Shown: piece after piece, positions 16,005-29,027 of the stretch
How positions within the stretch are numbered: the first letter of the stretch is position 1
Layout: every line of letters starts with the position of its first letter
Origin: Pseudomonas sp. H9
Lineage (GTDB): Bacteria; Pseudomonadota; Gammaproteobacteria; Pseudomonadales; Pseudomonadaceae
Length of the DNA: 64,000 nt
Direction of reading: 5' to 3'
NCBI RefSeq assembly: GCF_004353925.1
Contig: NZ_SMOK01000039.1
Span: 232,247-296,246, forward strand
The notes under the pieces: model-generated
What the model was told of the DNA's origin: nothing
The model's database searches: none
What the model saw: the letters and a program-made list of their open reading frames with translations, nothing else
Position numbers and translations under genes: made by a program

Positions 16005-17432
16005 ATGTCAGACGCTCCCGGAAAACTACGACTTGGTGCATTGGTTGCACTTGTAGTCGGCTCGATGATCGGTGGCGGTATCTTTTCGCTACCACAAAAC
16101 ATGGCTGCCAGTGCTGATGTTGGCGCAGTACTGATCGGCTGGGGAATCACCGCCATCGGTATGCTGACCCTGGCCTTTGTGTTCCAGACCTTGGCCAACC
16201 GAAAGCCGGATCTTGACGGTGGGGTATACGCCTACGCCAAGGCCGGATTTGGCGATTACATGGGCTTTTCGTCCGCCTGGGGGTACTGGATCAGTGCCTG
16301 GCTGGGCAACGTCGGTTACTTCGTACTGCTGTTCAGTACCTTGGGCTACTTCTTCCCGATTTTTGGCGAGGGTAACACCCCGGCAGCCATCATCGGCGCC
16401 TCGGTATTGCTGTGGGCGGTACATTTTCTGGTTCTGAGAGGCATCAAGGAAGCTGCCTTCATCAACCTGATCACCACCGTCGCCAAGGTCGTGCCACTGG
16501 CGCTGTTCATCCTCATCGCCCTGTTCGCGTTCAAGCTGGATATCTTCACCGCTGACATCTGGGGCTCGATGAACCCCGACCTGGGCAGCGTGATGAACCA
16601 GGTGCGTAACATGATGCTGGTGACTGTCTGGGTGTTCATCGGTATCGAAGGGGCGAGCATCTTCTCGGCCCGGGCAGAAAAACGTTCAGACGTCGGTAAG
16701 GCAACGGTCATCGGTTTCATCACCGTGCTGCTGTTCCTGGTACTGGTCAACGTGCTGTCGCTGGGCATCATGACTCAACCTGAGCTGGCCAAACTGCAGA
16801 ACCCATCGATGGCAGCCGTGCTTGAGCACGTGGTCGGCCACTGGGGTGCGGTACTGATCAGTGTCGGCTTGATCATCTCGCTGCTCGGTGCCCTGCTCTC
16901 CTGGGTACTGCTGTGCGCCGAGATCATGTTCGCCGCCGCCAAAGACCACACCATGCCGGAGTTCCTGCGCCGCGAGAACGCCAACCACGTACCGGCCAAC
17001 GCCCTGTGGTTGACCAACGCCATGGTGCAGATCTTCCTGATCATCACCCTGTTCTCGGCCAGTACTTACCTGTCGCTGATCTACCTCGCCACTTCGATGA
17101 TCCTGGTGCCTTACCTGTGGTCGGCAGCCTATGCCTTCCTGCTGGCATGGCGCAGTGAGACTTACGAGCAAGCCCTGGCTGAACGCAAGAAAGACCTGAT
17201 CATCGGCGGTATCGCCCTGATCTACGCGATCTGGCTGCTGTATGCCGGTGGCGTGAAATACCTGCTGCTCTCGGCGCTGCTGTATGCCCCTGGCGTGATC
17301 CTGTTCGCCAAGGCCAAACGCGAGGTCGGCCAACCGATTTTTACCAACGTGGAGAAATTGCTATTCGCCGCCGTTGTCATTGGCGCCCTGGTGGCTGCCT
17401 ATGGCCTGTACGACGGCTTCCTGACTCTGTAA
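16005..17432 (+). CDS. arcD: Arginine/ornithine antiporter ArcD, second copy (arc operon)
   Basis: Inner-membrane APC-type antiporter of 475 residues that opens the arcDABC operon. It shares with the first copy the helix 'LRLGALVALVVGSMIGGGIFSLPQNMAAS' and the stretch 'NVGYFVLLFSTLGYFFPIFGEGNTP', with very high identity throughout. It is preceded by the ANR-type box and starts at an ATG behind GGAG. arcA begins 31 bp after its stop. Arginine entry coupled to ornithine exit lets the deiminase pathway run without net transport energy. Confidence 0.95.
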   Translation: MSDAPGKLRLGALVALVVGSMIGGGIFSLPQNMAASADVGAVLIGWGITAIGMLTLAFVFQTLANRKPDLDGGVYAYAKAGFGDYMGFSSAWGYWISAWLGNVGYFVLLFSTLGYFFPIFGEGNTPAAIIGASVLLWAVHFLVLRGIKEAAFINLITTVAKVVPLALFILIALFAFKLDIFTADIWGSMNPDLGSVMNQVRNMMLVTVWVFIGIEGASIFSARAEKRSDVGKATVIGFITVLLFLVLVNVLSLGIMTQPELAKLQNPSMAAVLEHVVGHWGAVLISVGLIISLLGALLSWVLLCAEIMFAAAKDHTMPEFLRRENANHVPANALWLTNAMVQIFLIITLFSASTYLSLIYLATSMILVPYLWSAAYAFLLAWRSETYEQALAERKKDLIIGGIALIYAIWLLYAGGVKYLLLSALLYAPGVILFAKAKREVGQPIFTNVEKLLFAAVVIGALVAAYGLYDGFLTL

Positions 17433-17463
17433 CCCCCGTATTCGAAACTTGGAGGAAATAAAC

Positions 17464-18720
17464 ATGTCCACGGAAAAAGTTAAGTACGGCGTACATTCTG
17501 AAGCCGGCAAACTTCGTAAAGTAATGGTCTGCTCCCCAGGCCTGGCGCATCAGCGCCTGACGCCAAGCAACTGCGATGAGCTGTTGTTTGACGACGTCAT
17601 CTGGGTCAACCAGGCCAAGCGTGACCACTTCGACTTCGTCACCAAGATGCGTGAACGCGGCATCGAAGTGCTGGAAATGCATAACCTGCTGACTGATATC
17701 GTTGCCATTCCCGAAGCGCTCAAATGGATCCTTGACCGCAAACTCACCGATGACACCGTCGGCGTGGGTCTGAAAAACGAAGTCCGCAGCTGGCTCGAAG
17801 GCCTTGAGCCACGCCACCTGGCCGAGTTCCTGATCGGCGGTGTAGCCGGTGAAGACCTGCCAGAAAGCGATGGCGCCAGCGTGATCAAGATGTACCGTGA
17901 TTACCTGGGCCACTCCAGCTTCCTGCTCGACCCACTGCCAAACACCCAGTTCACTCGCGACACCACCTGCTGGATCTACGGCGGCGTGACGTTGAACCCG
18001 ATGTACTGGCCAGCGCGACGTCAGGAAACCCTGTTGACCACCGCGATCTACAAGTTCCACCCCGAGTTCACCGGGGCCGAATTCGAAGTCTGGTACGGCG
18101 ATCCGGATAAGGACCACGGCAAGTCGACTCTGGAAGGCGGTGACGTCATGCCAATCGGCAACGGCGTAGTGCTGATCGGCATGGGCGAGCGCACCTCGCG
18201 TCAAGCCATCGGCCAACTGGCTCAATCGCTGTTCGCCAAAGGCGCAGTCGAGAAAGTCGTGGTGGCAGGCCTGCCGAAATCTCGCGCAGCGATGCACCTG
18301 GACACCGTGTTCAGTTTCTGCGACCGCGACCTGGTGACGGTATTCCCTGAAGTCGTCAAGGAAATCGTACCGTTCGTTATCACTCCAGATGAAAGCAAGC
18401 CTTACGGCATGTTCGTACGCCGCGAGGACAAAACCTTCCTCGACGTGGTGGCCGAGTCCCTCAACCTGAAGAAACTACGCGTCGTCGAAACTGGCGGCAA
18501 CAGCTTCGCCGCCGAGCGCGAACAGTGGGACGACGGCAACAACGTGGTGGCTGTTGAGCCGGGTGTGGTTATCGGCTACGACCGCAACACCTACACCAAC
18601 ACCCTGCTGCGCAAAGCAGGTGTTGAGGTCATCACCATCAGCGCCGGCGAACTGGGCCGTGGCCGTGGCGGCGGCCACTGCATGACCTGCCCAATCGTTC
18701 GCGACCCTATCGACTACTAA
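17464..18720 (+). CDS. arcA: Arginine deiminase ArcA
   Basis: Hydrolyses arginine to citrulline and ammonia, first step of the ATP-yielding arginine deiminase pathway (418 residues). The ATG at 17464 (MSTEKVKYGVHSEAGKL) follows a strong GGAGG. Family motifs are 'LRKVMVCSPGLAHQRL', 'QFTRDTTCWIYGGV', 'TLEGGDVMPIGNGV', and the C-terminal 'RGRGGGHCMTCPI' holding the nucleophilic Cys (near residue 408) with its His. It lies between arcD2 and arcB, under the ANR-type promoter. Confidence 0.97.
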   Translation: MSTEKVKYGVHSEAGKLRKVMVCSPGLAHQRLTPSNCDELLFDDVIWVNQAKRDHFDFVTKMRERGIEVLEMHNLLTDIVAIPEALKWILDRKLTDDTVGVGLKNEVRSWLEGLEPRHLAEFLIGGVAGEDLPESDGASVIKMYRDYLGHSSFLLDPLPNTQFTRDTTCWIYGGVTLNPMYWPARRQETLLTTAIYKFHPEFTGAEFEVWYGDPDKDHGKSTLEGGDVMPIGNGVVLIGMGERTSRQAIGQLAQSLFAKGAVEKVVVAGLPKSRAAMHLDTVFSFCDRDLVTVFPEVVKEIVPFVITPDESKPYGMFVRREDKTFLDVVAESLNLKKLRVVETGGNSFAAEREQWDDGNNVVAVEPGVVIGYDRNTYTNTLLRKAGVEVITISAGELGRGRGGGHCMTCPIVRDPIDY

Positions 18721-18797
18721 ATGACCATCGCCGGCTGCACCCACAGGTGCAGCCGGGCCGATCACCGCTTTCCGTTCACAAGAACAGGAGAATCATC

Positions 18798-19808
18798 ATG
18801 GCGTTCAACATTCACAACCGTAACTTGCTGAGCCTGGAACACCACACCACCCGCGAGCTACGTTACCTGCTGGACCTGTCCCGCGACCTGAAACGCGCCA
18901 AGTACACCGGCACCGAGCAGCAACACCTCAAAGGCAACAACATCGCGCTGATTTTCGAGAAAACCTCGACCCGTACCCGATGCGCGTTTGAAGTCGCTGC
19001 CTATGACCAAGGCGCCAACGTCACCTACATCGACCCTAACTCCTCGCAAATCGGCCACAAAGAAAGCATGAAGGACACCGCACGTGTTCTGGGCCGCATG
19101 TATGACGCCATCGAATACCGTGGTTTCAAACAGGAAATCGTCGAAGAGCTGGCCAAGTTTGCCGGCGTACCGGTGTTCAACGGCCTGACCGACGAATACC
19201 ACCCAACCCAGATGATCGCCGACGTGCTGACCATGCGCGAGAACAGCGACAAGCCACTGCACGACATCAGCTACGCCTACCTGGGCGACGCCCGCAACAA
19301 CATGGGTAACTCGCTGCTGCTGATCGGTGCCAAGCTGGGCATGGACGTACGCATCGCAGCGCCGAAAGCCCTGTGGCCGCATGACGACCTGGTCGAGCGC
19401 TGCAAAAAATACGCGGAAGAAAGCGGTGCCCGCATCACCCTGACCGAAGATCCGAAAGCAGCGGTCAAAGGCGTCGACTTCATCCACACCGACGTCTGGG
19501 TATCGATGGGCGAGCCGGTTGAAGCCTGGGCTGAACGTATTACTCAGTTGCTGCCTTACCAGGTCAACACCGACCTGATGAAGGCTACCGGCAACCCACG
19601 CACCAAGTTCATGCACTGCCTGCCAGCGTTCCACAACTCCGACACCAAAGTCGGGAAGCAGATCGCCGAGCAGTATCCAAACCTGAAAAACGGTATCGAA
19701 GTCACCGAAGACGTCTTCGAATCGCCAGCCTGCATCGCCTTCGAGCAAGCGGAAAACCGCATGCACACCATCAAGGCGATCCTGGTCTCCACTCTGGCTG
19801 ACCTGTAA
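18798..19808 (+). CDS. arcB: Catabolic ornithine carbamoyltransferase ArcB
   Basis: Phosphorolyses citrulline to ornithine and carbamoyl phosphate (336 residues, the size of the dodecameric catabolic enzyme). The ATG at 18798 (MAFNIHNRNLLSLEHH) follows AGGAG. The carbamoyl-phosphate site EKTSTRTRCAFEVAA and the ornithine-site motif 'FMHCLPAFH' are both seen, as is 'DEYHPTQMIADVLTM'. It is downstream of arcA; the 77-bp gap has no obvious terminator. A REP pair separates it from arcC. Confidence 0.97.
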   Translation: MAFNIHNRNLLSLEHHTTRELRYLLDLSRDLKRAKYTGTEQQHLKGNNIALIFEKTSTRTRCAFEVAAYDQGANVTYIDPNSSQIGHKESMKDTARVLGRMYDAIEYRGFKQEIVEELAKFAGVPVFNGLTDEYHPTQMIADVLTMRENSDKPLHDISYAYLGDARNNMGNSLLLIGAKLGMDVRIAAPKALWPHDDLVERCKKYAEESGARITLTEDPKAAVKGVDFIHTDVWVSMGEPVEAWAERITQLLPYQVNTDLMKATGNPRTKFMHCLPAFHNSDTKVGKQIAEQYPNLKNGIEVTEDVFESPACIAFEQAENRMHTIKAILVSTLADL

Positions 19809-19819
19809 GCGAGCATCCC

Positions 19820-19891
19820 TGTGGGAGCGGGCTTGCCCCGCGATGCGATGTAACTGACACATCGCATTCGCGGGGCAAGCCCGCTCCTACA
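19820..19891. repeat. REP inverted pair between arcB and arcC
   Basis: TGGGAGCGGGCTTGCCCCGCGATG and a facing copy lie in the 110-bp arcB-arcC gap. In the transcript they would form a long hairpin that could stabilise arcDAB RNA or lower arcC output. Confidence 0.9.
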
Positions 19892-19918
19892 AGCACTTTT
19901 CTCAGAAGGAATTTCATC

Positions 19919-20851
19919 ATGCGTATCGTTGTTGCATTGGGCGGTAACGCCCTGCTGCGCCGTGGCGAACCCATGACTGCAGAGAATCAACGCGCCAATA
20001 TCCGTATTGCCGCCGAACAGATTGCCAAGGTTCATCCGGGCAATGAGCTGGTCATCGCTCACGGCAACGGCCCACAGGTCGGCCTGCTGTCGCTGCAGGC
20101 TCAATCCTACAAGCCGGACGAAGCCTACCCGCTGGACGTCCTCGGGGCGGAAACCGAGGGCATGATCGGCTACATCATCGAGCAAGAGCTGGGTAACCTG
20201 CTGGCGTTCGAAGTACCGTTCGCCACCCTGCTTACCCAGGTTGAAGTAGACGCCAACGACCCAGCCTTCAAAGACCCGACCAAGTTCATCGGTCCGGTTT
20301 ACAGCAAAGAAGAAGCTGAGCGCCTGGCCAAGGAAAAAGGTTGGGTGGTCAAGGCCGACGGCGATAAATTCCGTCGCGTGGTCGCCAGCCCTAAACCGAA
20401 GCGCATTTTCGAAATCCGCCCGATCAAATGGTTGCTGGAAAACAAAACCGTTGTGATCTGTGCAGGCGGTGGCGGTATTCCGACCAAATACGATGCAACC
20501 GGCAAGGTGCTCAGTGGCGTCGAGGCGGTTATCGACAAAGACCTCTGCTCGTCGTTGCTGGCTCAGCAGCTGGAATCCGATCTGCTGGTTATCGCCACCG
20601 ACGTCAATGCCGCGTACATCGACTGGGGTAAACCTACTCAGAAAGCCGTTGCCGAGGCGCACCCCGATGAGCTGGAACGGCTTGGCTTCGCTGCCGGTTC
20701 CATGGGCCCGAAAGTCCAGGCTGCCTGCGAATTTGCCCGCAATACTGGCAAAGTCGCGGTGATCGGCTCGCTGTCTGATATCGAAGAAATCGTCAAAGGT
20801 ACTGCCGGTACCCGTGTCAGCACGGCCAAGCCTGGAATAAGCTACCGTTGA
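19919..20851 (+). CDS. arcC: Carbamate kinase ArcC
   Basis: Transfers the phosphate of carbamoyl phosphate to ADP, giving ATP, CO2 and ammonia, the payoff step of the pathway (310 residues). The N terminus 'MRIVVALGGNALLRRGEPMTAENQRANI' and 'VIAHGNGPQVGLL' are signature motifs of carbamate kinases; 'ICAGGGGIPT' and 'MGPKVQAACEF' are further conserved sites. The start follows AGAAGGA. It is the last gene of the operon, with a hairpin terminator directly after the stop. Confidence 0.97.
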   Translation: MRIVVALGGNALLRRGEPMTAENQRANIRIAAEQIAKVHPGNELVIAHGNGPQVGLLSLQAQSYKPDEAYPLDVLGAETEGMIGYIIEQELGNLLAFEVPFATLLTQVEVDANDPAFKDPTKFIGPVYSKEEAERLAKEKGWVVKADGDKFRRVVASPKPKRIFEIRPIKWLLENKTVVICAGGGGIPTKYDATGKVLSGVEAVIDKDLCSSLLAQQLESDLLVIATDVNAAYIDWGKPTQKAVAEAHPDELERLGFAAGSMGPKVQAACEFARNTGKVAVIGSLSDIEEIVKGTAGTRVSTAKPGISYR

Positions 20852-20858
20852 TGCAGTT

Positions 20859-20884
20859 GGGCGGATCTGATGGTCCGCCCTTTT
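20859..20884 (+). terminator. Rho-independent terminator after arcC
   Basis: GGGCGGA and TCCGCCC form a 7-bp GC-rich stem with an 8-base loop, followed by TTTT. It begins 8 bp after the arcC stop codon and ends the arc operon. Confidence 0.8.
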
Positions 20885-20906
20885 CAACCCTCCAGAGGAG
20901 CCCGTC

Positions 20907-21269
20907 ATGGCCCAGTTCGAACCCGGTCACCTACACATCGAGCGCCATGCGTTGAACACGGCCGATGTCAGCTACGACATTAACCTCGAGTACGAGGTCG
21001 CCACAGACCCCAGCAAAGGCAAAGGCATCCAGTTCAAGATGCATGGATCGATTCAAAACAAACCCATGAATGAAACCTTCTTCCTGCCCAAGGTAGAGGC
21101 CTACAACTTCGCCAGCAACGTAACGAAAATTGCGGAGCAATACGGCATTCCCAAACACCTGAGCAACATCGGTTCAGTGCACAAACACTATGACCTGATG
21201 TTCGAAGATATTCGCGAGAAGCTGAACATGAAATCAGGCGATTCAATCGACCTGAAAGATTTCGAGTAG
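20907..21269 (+). CDS. Small conserved Pseudomonas protein (DUF5064-like)
   Basis: A 120-residue soluble protein with no signal peptide or membrane segment, starting 'MAQFEPGHLHIERHALN' behind AGAGGAG. It resembles a Pseudomonas-restricted family that I recall as DUF5064. The composition is mixed, with alternating beta-like stretches ('VSYDINLEYEVA', 'IQFKMHGSIQN') followed by helices. It follows the arcC terminator and precedes gcsR by 113 bp that include a REP pair, so it is probably its own transcription unit. No function can be assigned. Confidence 0.75.
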   Translation: MAQFEPGHLHIERHALNTADVSYDINLEYEVATDPSKGKGIQFKMHGSIQNKPMNETFFLPKVEAYNFASNVTKIAEQYGIPKHLSNIGSVHKHYDLMFEDIREKLNMKSGDSIDLKDFE

Positions 21270-21281
21270 CCTCTAAAGGCT

Positions 21282-21338
21282 CATCGCGGGGCAAGCCCGC
21301 TCCTACAGTGCCGGTGGGAGCGGGCTTGCCCCGCGATT
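21282..21338. repeat. REP inverted pair upstream of gcsR
   Basis: ATCGCGGGGCAAGCCCGCTCC followed within 14 bp by GGAGCGGGCTTGCCCCGCGAT. It ends 44 bp before the gcsR start and so probably falls between the upstream small gene and the gcsR promoter or leader. Confidence 0.9.
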
Positions 21339-21382
21339 TAGGGCATACTTGCCCGCTTCAGCAGCCTTGAACCCGTTTCCCC

Positions 21383-22891
21383 ATGCGCATTCACGTCAGT
21401 TTTATCGACCGCGTCGGTATCACCCAGGAAGTGCTGGCCCTGCTCGGTGCCCGCAACCTCAACCTGGATGCGGTAGAGATGGTTCCCCCCAACGTCTACA
21501 TCGATGCCCCAACGTTGAGCCCTGGTGTGCTGGAAGAACTGCACGATGCACTGCTGAATGTGCACGGCGTGCAAACGGTCAGGGTTGTCGACATTCTTCC
21601 CGGTCAGCGCCGCCACCTGCAACTCGATGCCCTGCTCGCGGCCATGAGCGACCCAGTACTGGCGCTCGACAGCGCCGGCCACGTGATCCTCGCCAACCCG
21701 GCGCTGATCGCCTTGTTTGGCCAAGAGCCAGTGGGGTTGTCGGTTGCCGAACTGTTCAACGACGCCGGGCTGCTCGCCACCCTGATCGAAAATGGCTTTC
21801 ATCTGCCGATGCGCGAAGTGCTGCTCAACGGCCAGACCCTGCTGCTCGATGCCACACCGATCACCAACGCTGGCGCCCTGCTGACGCTGTACCCGCCCAA
21901 CCGCATCGGTGAACGCCTGTCGGCCCTGCATCACGATCACGCCGAAGGCTTCGATGCATTGCTGGGCGACTCGCCGCCCATTCGTACCCTCAAGGCCCGC
22001 GCCTTGCGCGTTGCCGCCCTCGACGCGCCCTTGCTGATCAATGGCGAAACCGGCACGGGCAAAGAGTTGGTCGCCCGTGCATGCCACGCCATCAGCAGCC
22101 GCCACAGCGCGCCGTTCCTGGCCCTAAACTGCGCAGCGTTGCCGGAAAACCTCGCTGAAAGCGAACTGTTCGGTTACGCGCCCGGTGCCTTCACCGGTGC
22201 CCAGCGCGGTGGCAAACCGGGGCTGATGGAGCTGGCCAACCAGGGCACCGTGTTTCTCGATGAAATCGGTGAAATGTCGCCCTACCTGCAGGCCAAGCTG
22301 TTGCGCTTTCTCAACGACGGCAGCTTTCGTCGCGTCGGCGGCGACCGTGAAATCAAGGTCAATGTGCGGATCCTCAGCGCTACCCACCGCGACCTGGAAA
22401 AGATGGTTGCCGATGGCAGTTTCCGTGAAGACCTGTTCTACCGCTTGAACGTACTCAACTTGCAGGTCCCGCCGCTGCGCGAGCGCGGCCAGGACATTCT
22501 GCTGCTGGCCCGCTATTTCATGCAGCAGGCCTGTACTCAGATCCAACGACCGCTGTGCCGCCTGGCACCCGCCACCTACCCGGCGCTGCTGGGCAACCGC
22601 TGGCCGGGCAATGTGCGGCAGTTACAGAACGTCATCTTCCGGGCTGCCGCAGTTTGTGAAAGTAACCTGGTAGACATTGGCGATCTGGATATCGCCGGTA
22701 CCTCGGTAGCCGGCGATCACACTGGCGAAGTCGATAGCCTGGAGCAGGCAGTGGAAGACTTCGAACGTGGTCTGCTGGAAAAACTGTATGCCAGTCACCC
22801 GTCTACGCGCCAATTAGCCACACGCCTGCGTACTTCACACACCGCCATTGCCCACCGCCTGCGCAAGTACGGCATCCCGACCAAGGCCTGA
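21383..22891 (+). CDS. gcsR: Sigma-54-dependent activator GcsR (TyrR-like, glycine cleavage regulator)
   Basis: Enhancer-binding protein of 502 residues that in P. aeruginosa activates the second glycine cleavage operon in response to glycine. Domains in order: an N-terminal ACT domain (residues 1-70, 'MRIHVSFIDRVGITQEVLALL'), a PAS domain (about 80-190), an AAA+ domain with Walker A GETGTGKE at 221, the sigma-54 contact loop GAFTGA at 268-273 and Walker B 'TVFLDEIGEM', and a C-terminal TyrR-type helix-turn-helix (about 465-500). It sits directly upstream of gcvH, and its likely binding sites and a -24/-12 promoter lie between them. Confidence 0.93.
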   Translation: MRIHVSFIDRVGITQEVLALLGARNLNLDAVEMVPPNVYIDAPTLSPGVLEELHDALLNVHGVQTVRVVDILPGQRRHLQLDALLAAMSDPVLALDSAGHVILANPALIALFGQEPVGLSVAELFNDAGLLATLIENGFHLPMREVLLNGQTLLLDATPITNAGALLTLYPPNRIGERLSALHHDHAEGFDALLGDSPPIRTLKARALRVAALDAPLLINGETGTGKELVARACHAISSRHSAPFLALNCAALPENLAESELFGYAPGAFTGAQRGGKPGLMELANQGTVFLDEIGEMSPYLQAKLLRFLNDGSFRRVGGDREIKVNVRILSATHRDLEKMVADGSFREDLFYRLNVLNLQVPPLRERGQDILLLARYFMQQACTQIQRPLCRLAPATYPALLGNRWPGNVRQLQNVIFRAAAVCESNLVDIGDLDIAGTSVAGDHTGEVDSLEQAVEDFERGLLEKLYASHPSTRQLATRLRTSHTAIAHRLRKYGIPTKA

Positions 22892-22904
22892 ATGTCGCTG
22901 CAAC

Positions 22905-23022
22905 TGTAGCGAAATCACTACAGCGTAACGAAATCGATACGTAACGATTTAAGCGCTGTGCGGCAAGGTTTTGATCCACCTGATGTTTTTCTCTCGCCCT
23001 CTCGTGTAGCGATATCGTTACG
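22905..23022 (+). promoter_or_regulatory. Array of GcsR-like operator sites upstream of gcvH
   Basis: Four sites related to the P. aeruginosa GcsR motif TGTAACG-N4-CGTTCCG: TGTAGCG-AAAT-CACTACA (22905-22922), CGTAACG-AAAT-CGATACG (22924-22941), a half-matching CGTAACG-ATTT-AAGCGCT (22940-22957), and TGTAGCG-ATAT-CGTTACG (23005-23022). The last is centred about 75 bp before the -24 element. An AT-rich stretch lies between it and the promoter, suitable for DNA bending. Confidence 0.75.
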
Positions 23023-23085
23023 CAAGAAGACGAGGCTCATACCAAATAAATTATAAGTATTTGATTTATAACGATTTTTTATTTA

Positions 23086-23101
23086 TGGCCGCAATATTGC
23101 T
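23086..23101 (+). promoter_or_regulatory. Sigma-54 (-24/-12) promoter of gcvH-gcvP-sdaA-gcvT
   Basis: TGGCCGCAATATTGCT: the -24 GG and -12 GC are correctly spaced, and the sequence matches TGGCACR-N4-TTGCW at all invariant positions, deviating at three less conserved ones. The predicted start is near 23112, about 55 bp before the gcvH ATG. Confidence 0.75.
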
Positions 23102-23166
23102 ATGGAAACCCTACCTATCAGCGCTCAGCGCCGTACCTGAGCCATGCCTGTTCCCGAGGAGTTTCC

Positions 23167-23550
23167 ATGAGCGAGTTGCGTTTTACCGAAGATCACGAAT
23201 GGCTGCGTACTGAAGCTGACGGCAGTGTCACTGTCGGGATTACCGCCTTCGCCCAGAACGCGCTGGGTGATGTGGTCTATGTGCAACTGCCAGAACTGCA
23301 AAGCTACGATCAAGGCGCCGAAGCCTCGACCGTCGAATCGGTAAAAGCCGCGAGCGGCGTCTACATGCCGCTGACTGGCGAAGTCGTCGCCGTCAACGAC
23401 AAGCTCGAAGGCAACCCTGAACTGGTCAACGAAGATCCGCTGGGTGAAGGCTGGTTCTTCCGTTTCATTCCAGCCGATGCCGGTGCCGTTGCGCAGCTGC
23501 TCGACCAGGAAGCCTACGACCGCCTGATCAAAGCCAACGCTGACGCCTGA
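23167..23550 (+). CDS. gcvH: Glycine cleavage system H protein
   Basis: Lipoylated carrier that shuttles the aminomethyl group between P, T and L proteins (127 residues). The lipoyl domain fold is clear, 'MSELRFTEDHEWLRTEADGSVTVGIT', and the lipoyl-lysine is Lys60 in 'VESVKAASGVY'. The start follows GAGGAG. It is the first gene of the GcsR-controlled operon, and gcvP follows after 9 bp. No L-protein gene is near; that subunit is shared with other lipoyl complexes. Confidence 0.97.
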   Translation: MSELRFTEDHEWLRTEADGSVTVGITAFAQNALGDVVYVQLPELQSYDQGAEASTVESVKAASGVYMPLTGEVVAVNDKLEGNPELVNEDPLGEGWFFRFIPADAGAVAQLLDQEAYDRLIKANADA

Positions 23551-23559
23551 GGACTCGCC

Positions 23560-26415
<2,856 letters not shown>

Positions 26416-26421
26416 TAGCCT

Positions 26422-26472
26422 CATCGCGGGGCAAGCCCGCTCCTACTGTGGGAGCGGGCTTGGCCCGCGATC
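26422..26472. repeat. REP inverted pair between gcvP and sdaA
   Basis: ATCGCGGGGCAAGCCCGCTCC followed after about 7 bp by GGAGCGGGCTTGGCCCGCGAT. It occupies most of the 82-bp gcvP-sdaA gap inside the operon. Confidence 0.9.
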
Positions 26473-26497
26473 CCCTTCACCATAAGAGGGCACGACC

Positions 26498-27874
<1,377 letters not shown>

Positions 27875-27902
27875 CACCCTCTAAAGCCCCAAGGAGTCAT
27901 CA

Positions 27903-29027
27903 ATGTCCACCGAAACGCTGCTCCAGACCCCGCTGCACGCCCTGCACCTTGAACTGGGTGCGCGCATGGTACCGTTCGCCGGCTACGACATGCCCGTCCA
28001 ATACCCGCTGGGGGTGATGAAAGAGCACTTGCACACCCGCGACAAAGCCGGCCTGTTTGACGTTTCGCACATGGGCCAGATACGTCTGAGCGGCGCCAAC
28101 GCAGCCAAAGCCCTGGAGACGCTGGTACCGGTCGACATCATCGATCTGCCTGTTGGTATGCAGCGCTACGCGATGTTCACCAACGAACAAGGCGGCATCC
28201 TCGATGACCTGATGGTTGCCAACCTGGGTAACGACGAACTGTTCCTGGTGGTCAACGCCGCCTGCAAGGACCAAGACCTGGCCCACCTGCGCCAGCACAT
28301 CGGCGATCAGTGCCAGATCCAGCCGCTGTTCGAGGAACGCGCCCTGCTGGCGCTGCAAGGTCCGGCGGCGGTCAATGTCCTGGAGCGCCTGGCGCCTTCA
28401 GTGGCGAAGATGACCTTCATGCAGTTCCAGCCGGTGCAACTGCTGGGTGTCGACTGCTTTGTCAGCCGTTCTGGCTACACCGGTGAAGATGGTTTCGAGA
28501 TCTCGGTACCTGCCGAACAGGCCGAAGCACTGGCCCGTCGTTTGCTGGCCGAAGCGGAAGTTGCCCCCATTGGCCTCGGCGCCCGTGACTCGCTGCGCCT
28601 GGAAGCGGGCCTGTGCTTGTACGGCCATGACATGAACGCCCAAACCACGCCGATTGAAGCCAGCCTGCTGTGGGCGATCTCCAAGGTACGTCGCGCAGAC
28701 GGCGAACGCGCCGGTGGCTTCCCGGGTGCCGAAGCGGTATTTGCCCACCAGCAAGGTGGCGTGGCACGTAAACGAGTAGGCCTGCTGCCACAGGAGCGTA
28801 CGCCCGTGCGTGAAGGGGCAGAGATTGTCGATGAAGCTGGCAACGTCATCGGTACGGTGTGCAGTGGCGGCTTCGGGCCAAGCCTGAATGCCCCTGTAGC
28901 AATGGGTTACTTGGATGCGGCGCATACTGCATTGGAAACCACTGTATGGGCCATTGTTCGCGGCAAGCGTGTGGCAATGAAAGTCAGCAAAATGCCATTC
29001 GTTGCTCAGCGTTACTATCGCGGCTGA
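27903..29027 (+). CDS. gcvT: Aminomethyltransferase (glycine cleavage T protein)
   Basis: Tetrahydrofolate-dependent enzyme that releases ammonia from the aminomethyl-lipoyl H protein and forms methylene-THF (374 residues). Conserved regions are 'HLELGARMVPFAGYDMPVQYP', 'GLFDVSHMGQIRLSG', 'SRSGYTGEDGFEISVP' and 'GLGARDSLRLEAGLCLYGHDM'. It starts behind AAGGAG, 28 bp after sdaA, and is the last gene of the operon. An AT-flanked inverted repeat follows its stop. Confidence 0.97.
   Translation: MSTETLLQTPLHALHLELGARMVPFAGYDMPVQYPLGVMKEHLHTRDKAGLFDVSHMGQIRLSGANAAKALETLVPVDIIDLPVGMQRYAMFTNEQGGILDDLMVANLGNDELFLVVNAACKDQDLAHLRQHIGDQCQIQPLFEERALLALQGPAAVNVLERLAPSVAKMTFMQFQPVQLLGVDCFVSRSGYTGEDGFEISVPAEQAEALARRLLAEAEVAPIGLGARDSLRLEAGLCLYGHDMNAQTTPIEASLLWAISKVRRADGERAGGFPGAEAVFAHQQGGVARKRVGLLPQERTPVREGAEIVDEAGNVIGTVCSGGFGPSLNAPVAMGYLDAAHTALETTVWAIVRGKRVAMKVSKMPFVAQRYYRG

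Noticed and set aside
22892..23166. Possible glycine riboswitch before gcvH
   Set aside because: No tandem aptamer pattern is visible; the region is explained by repeated GcsR-like sites and a sigma-54 promoter.
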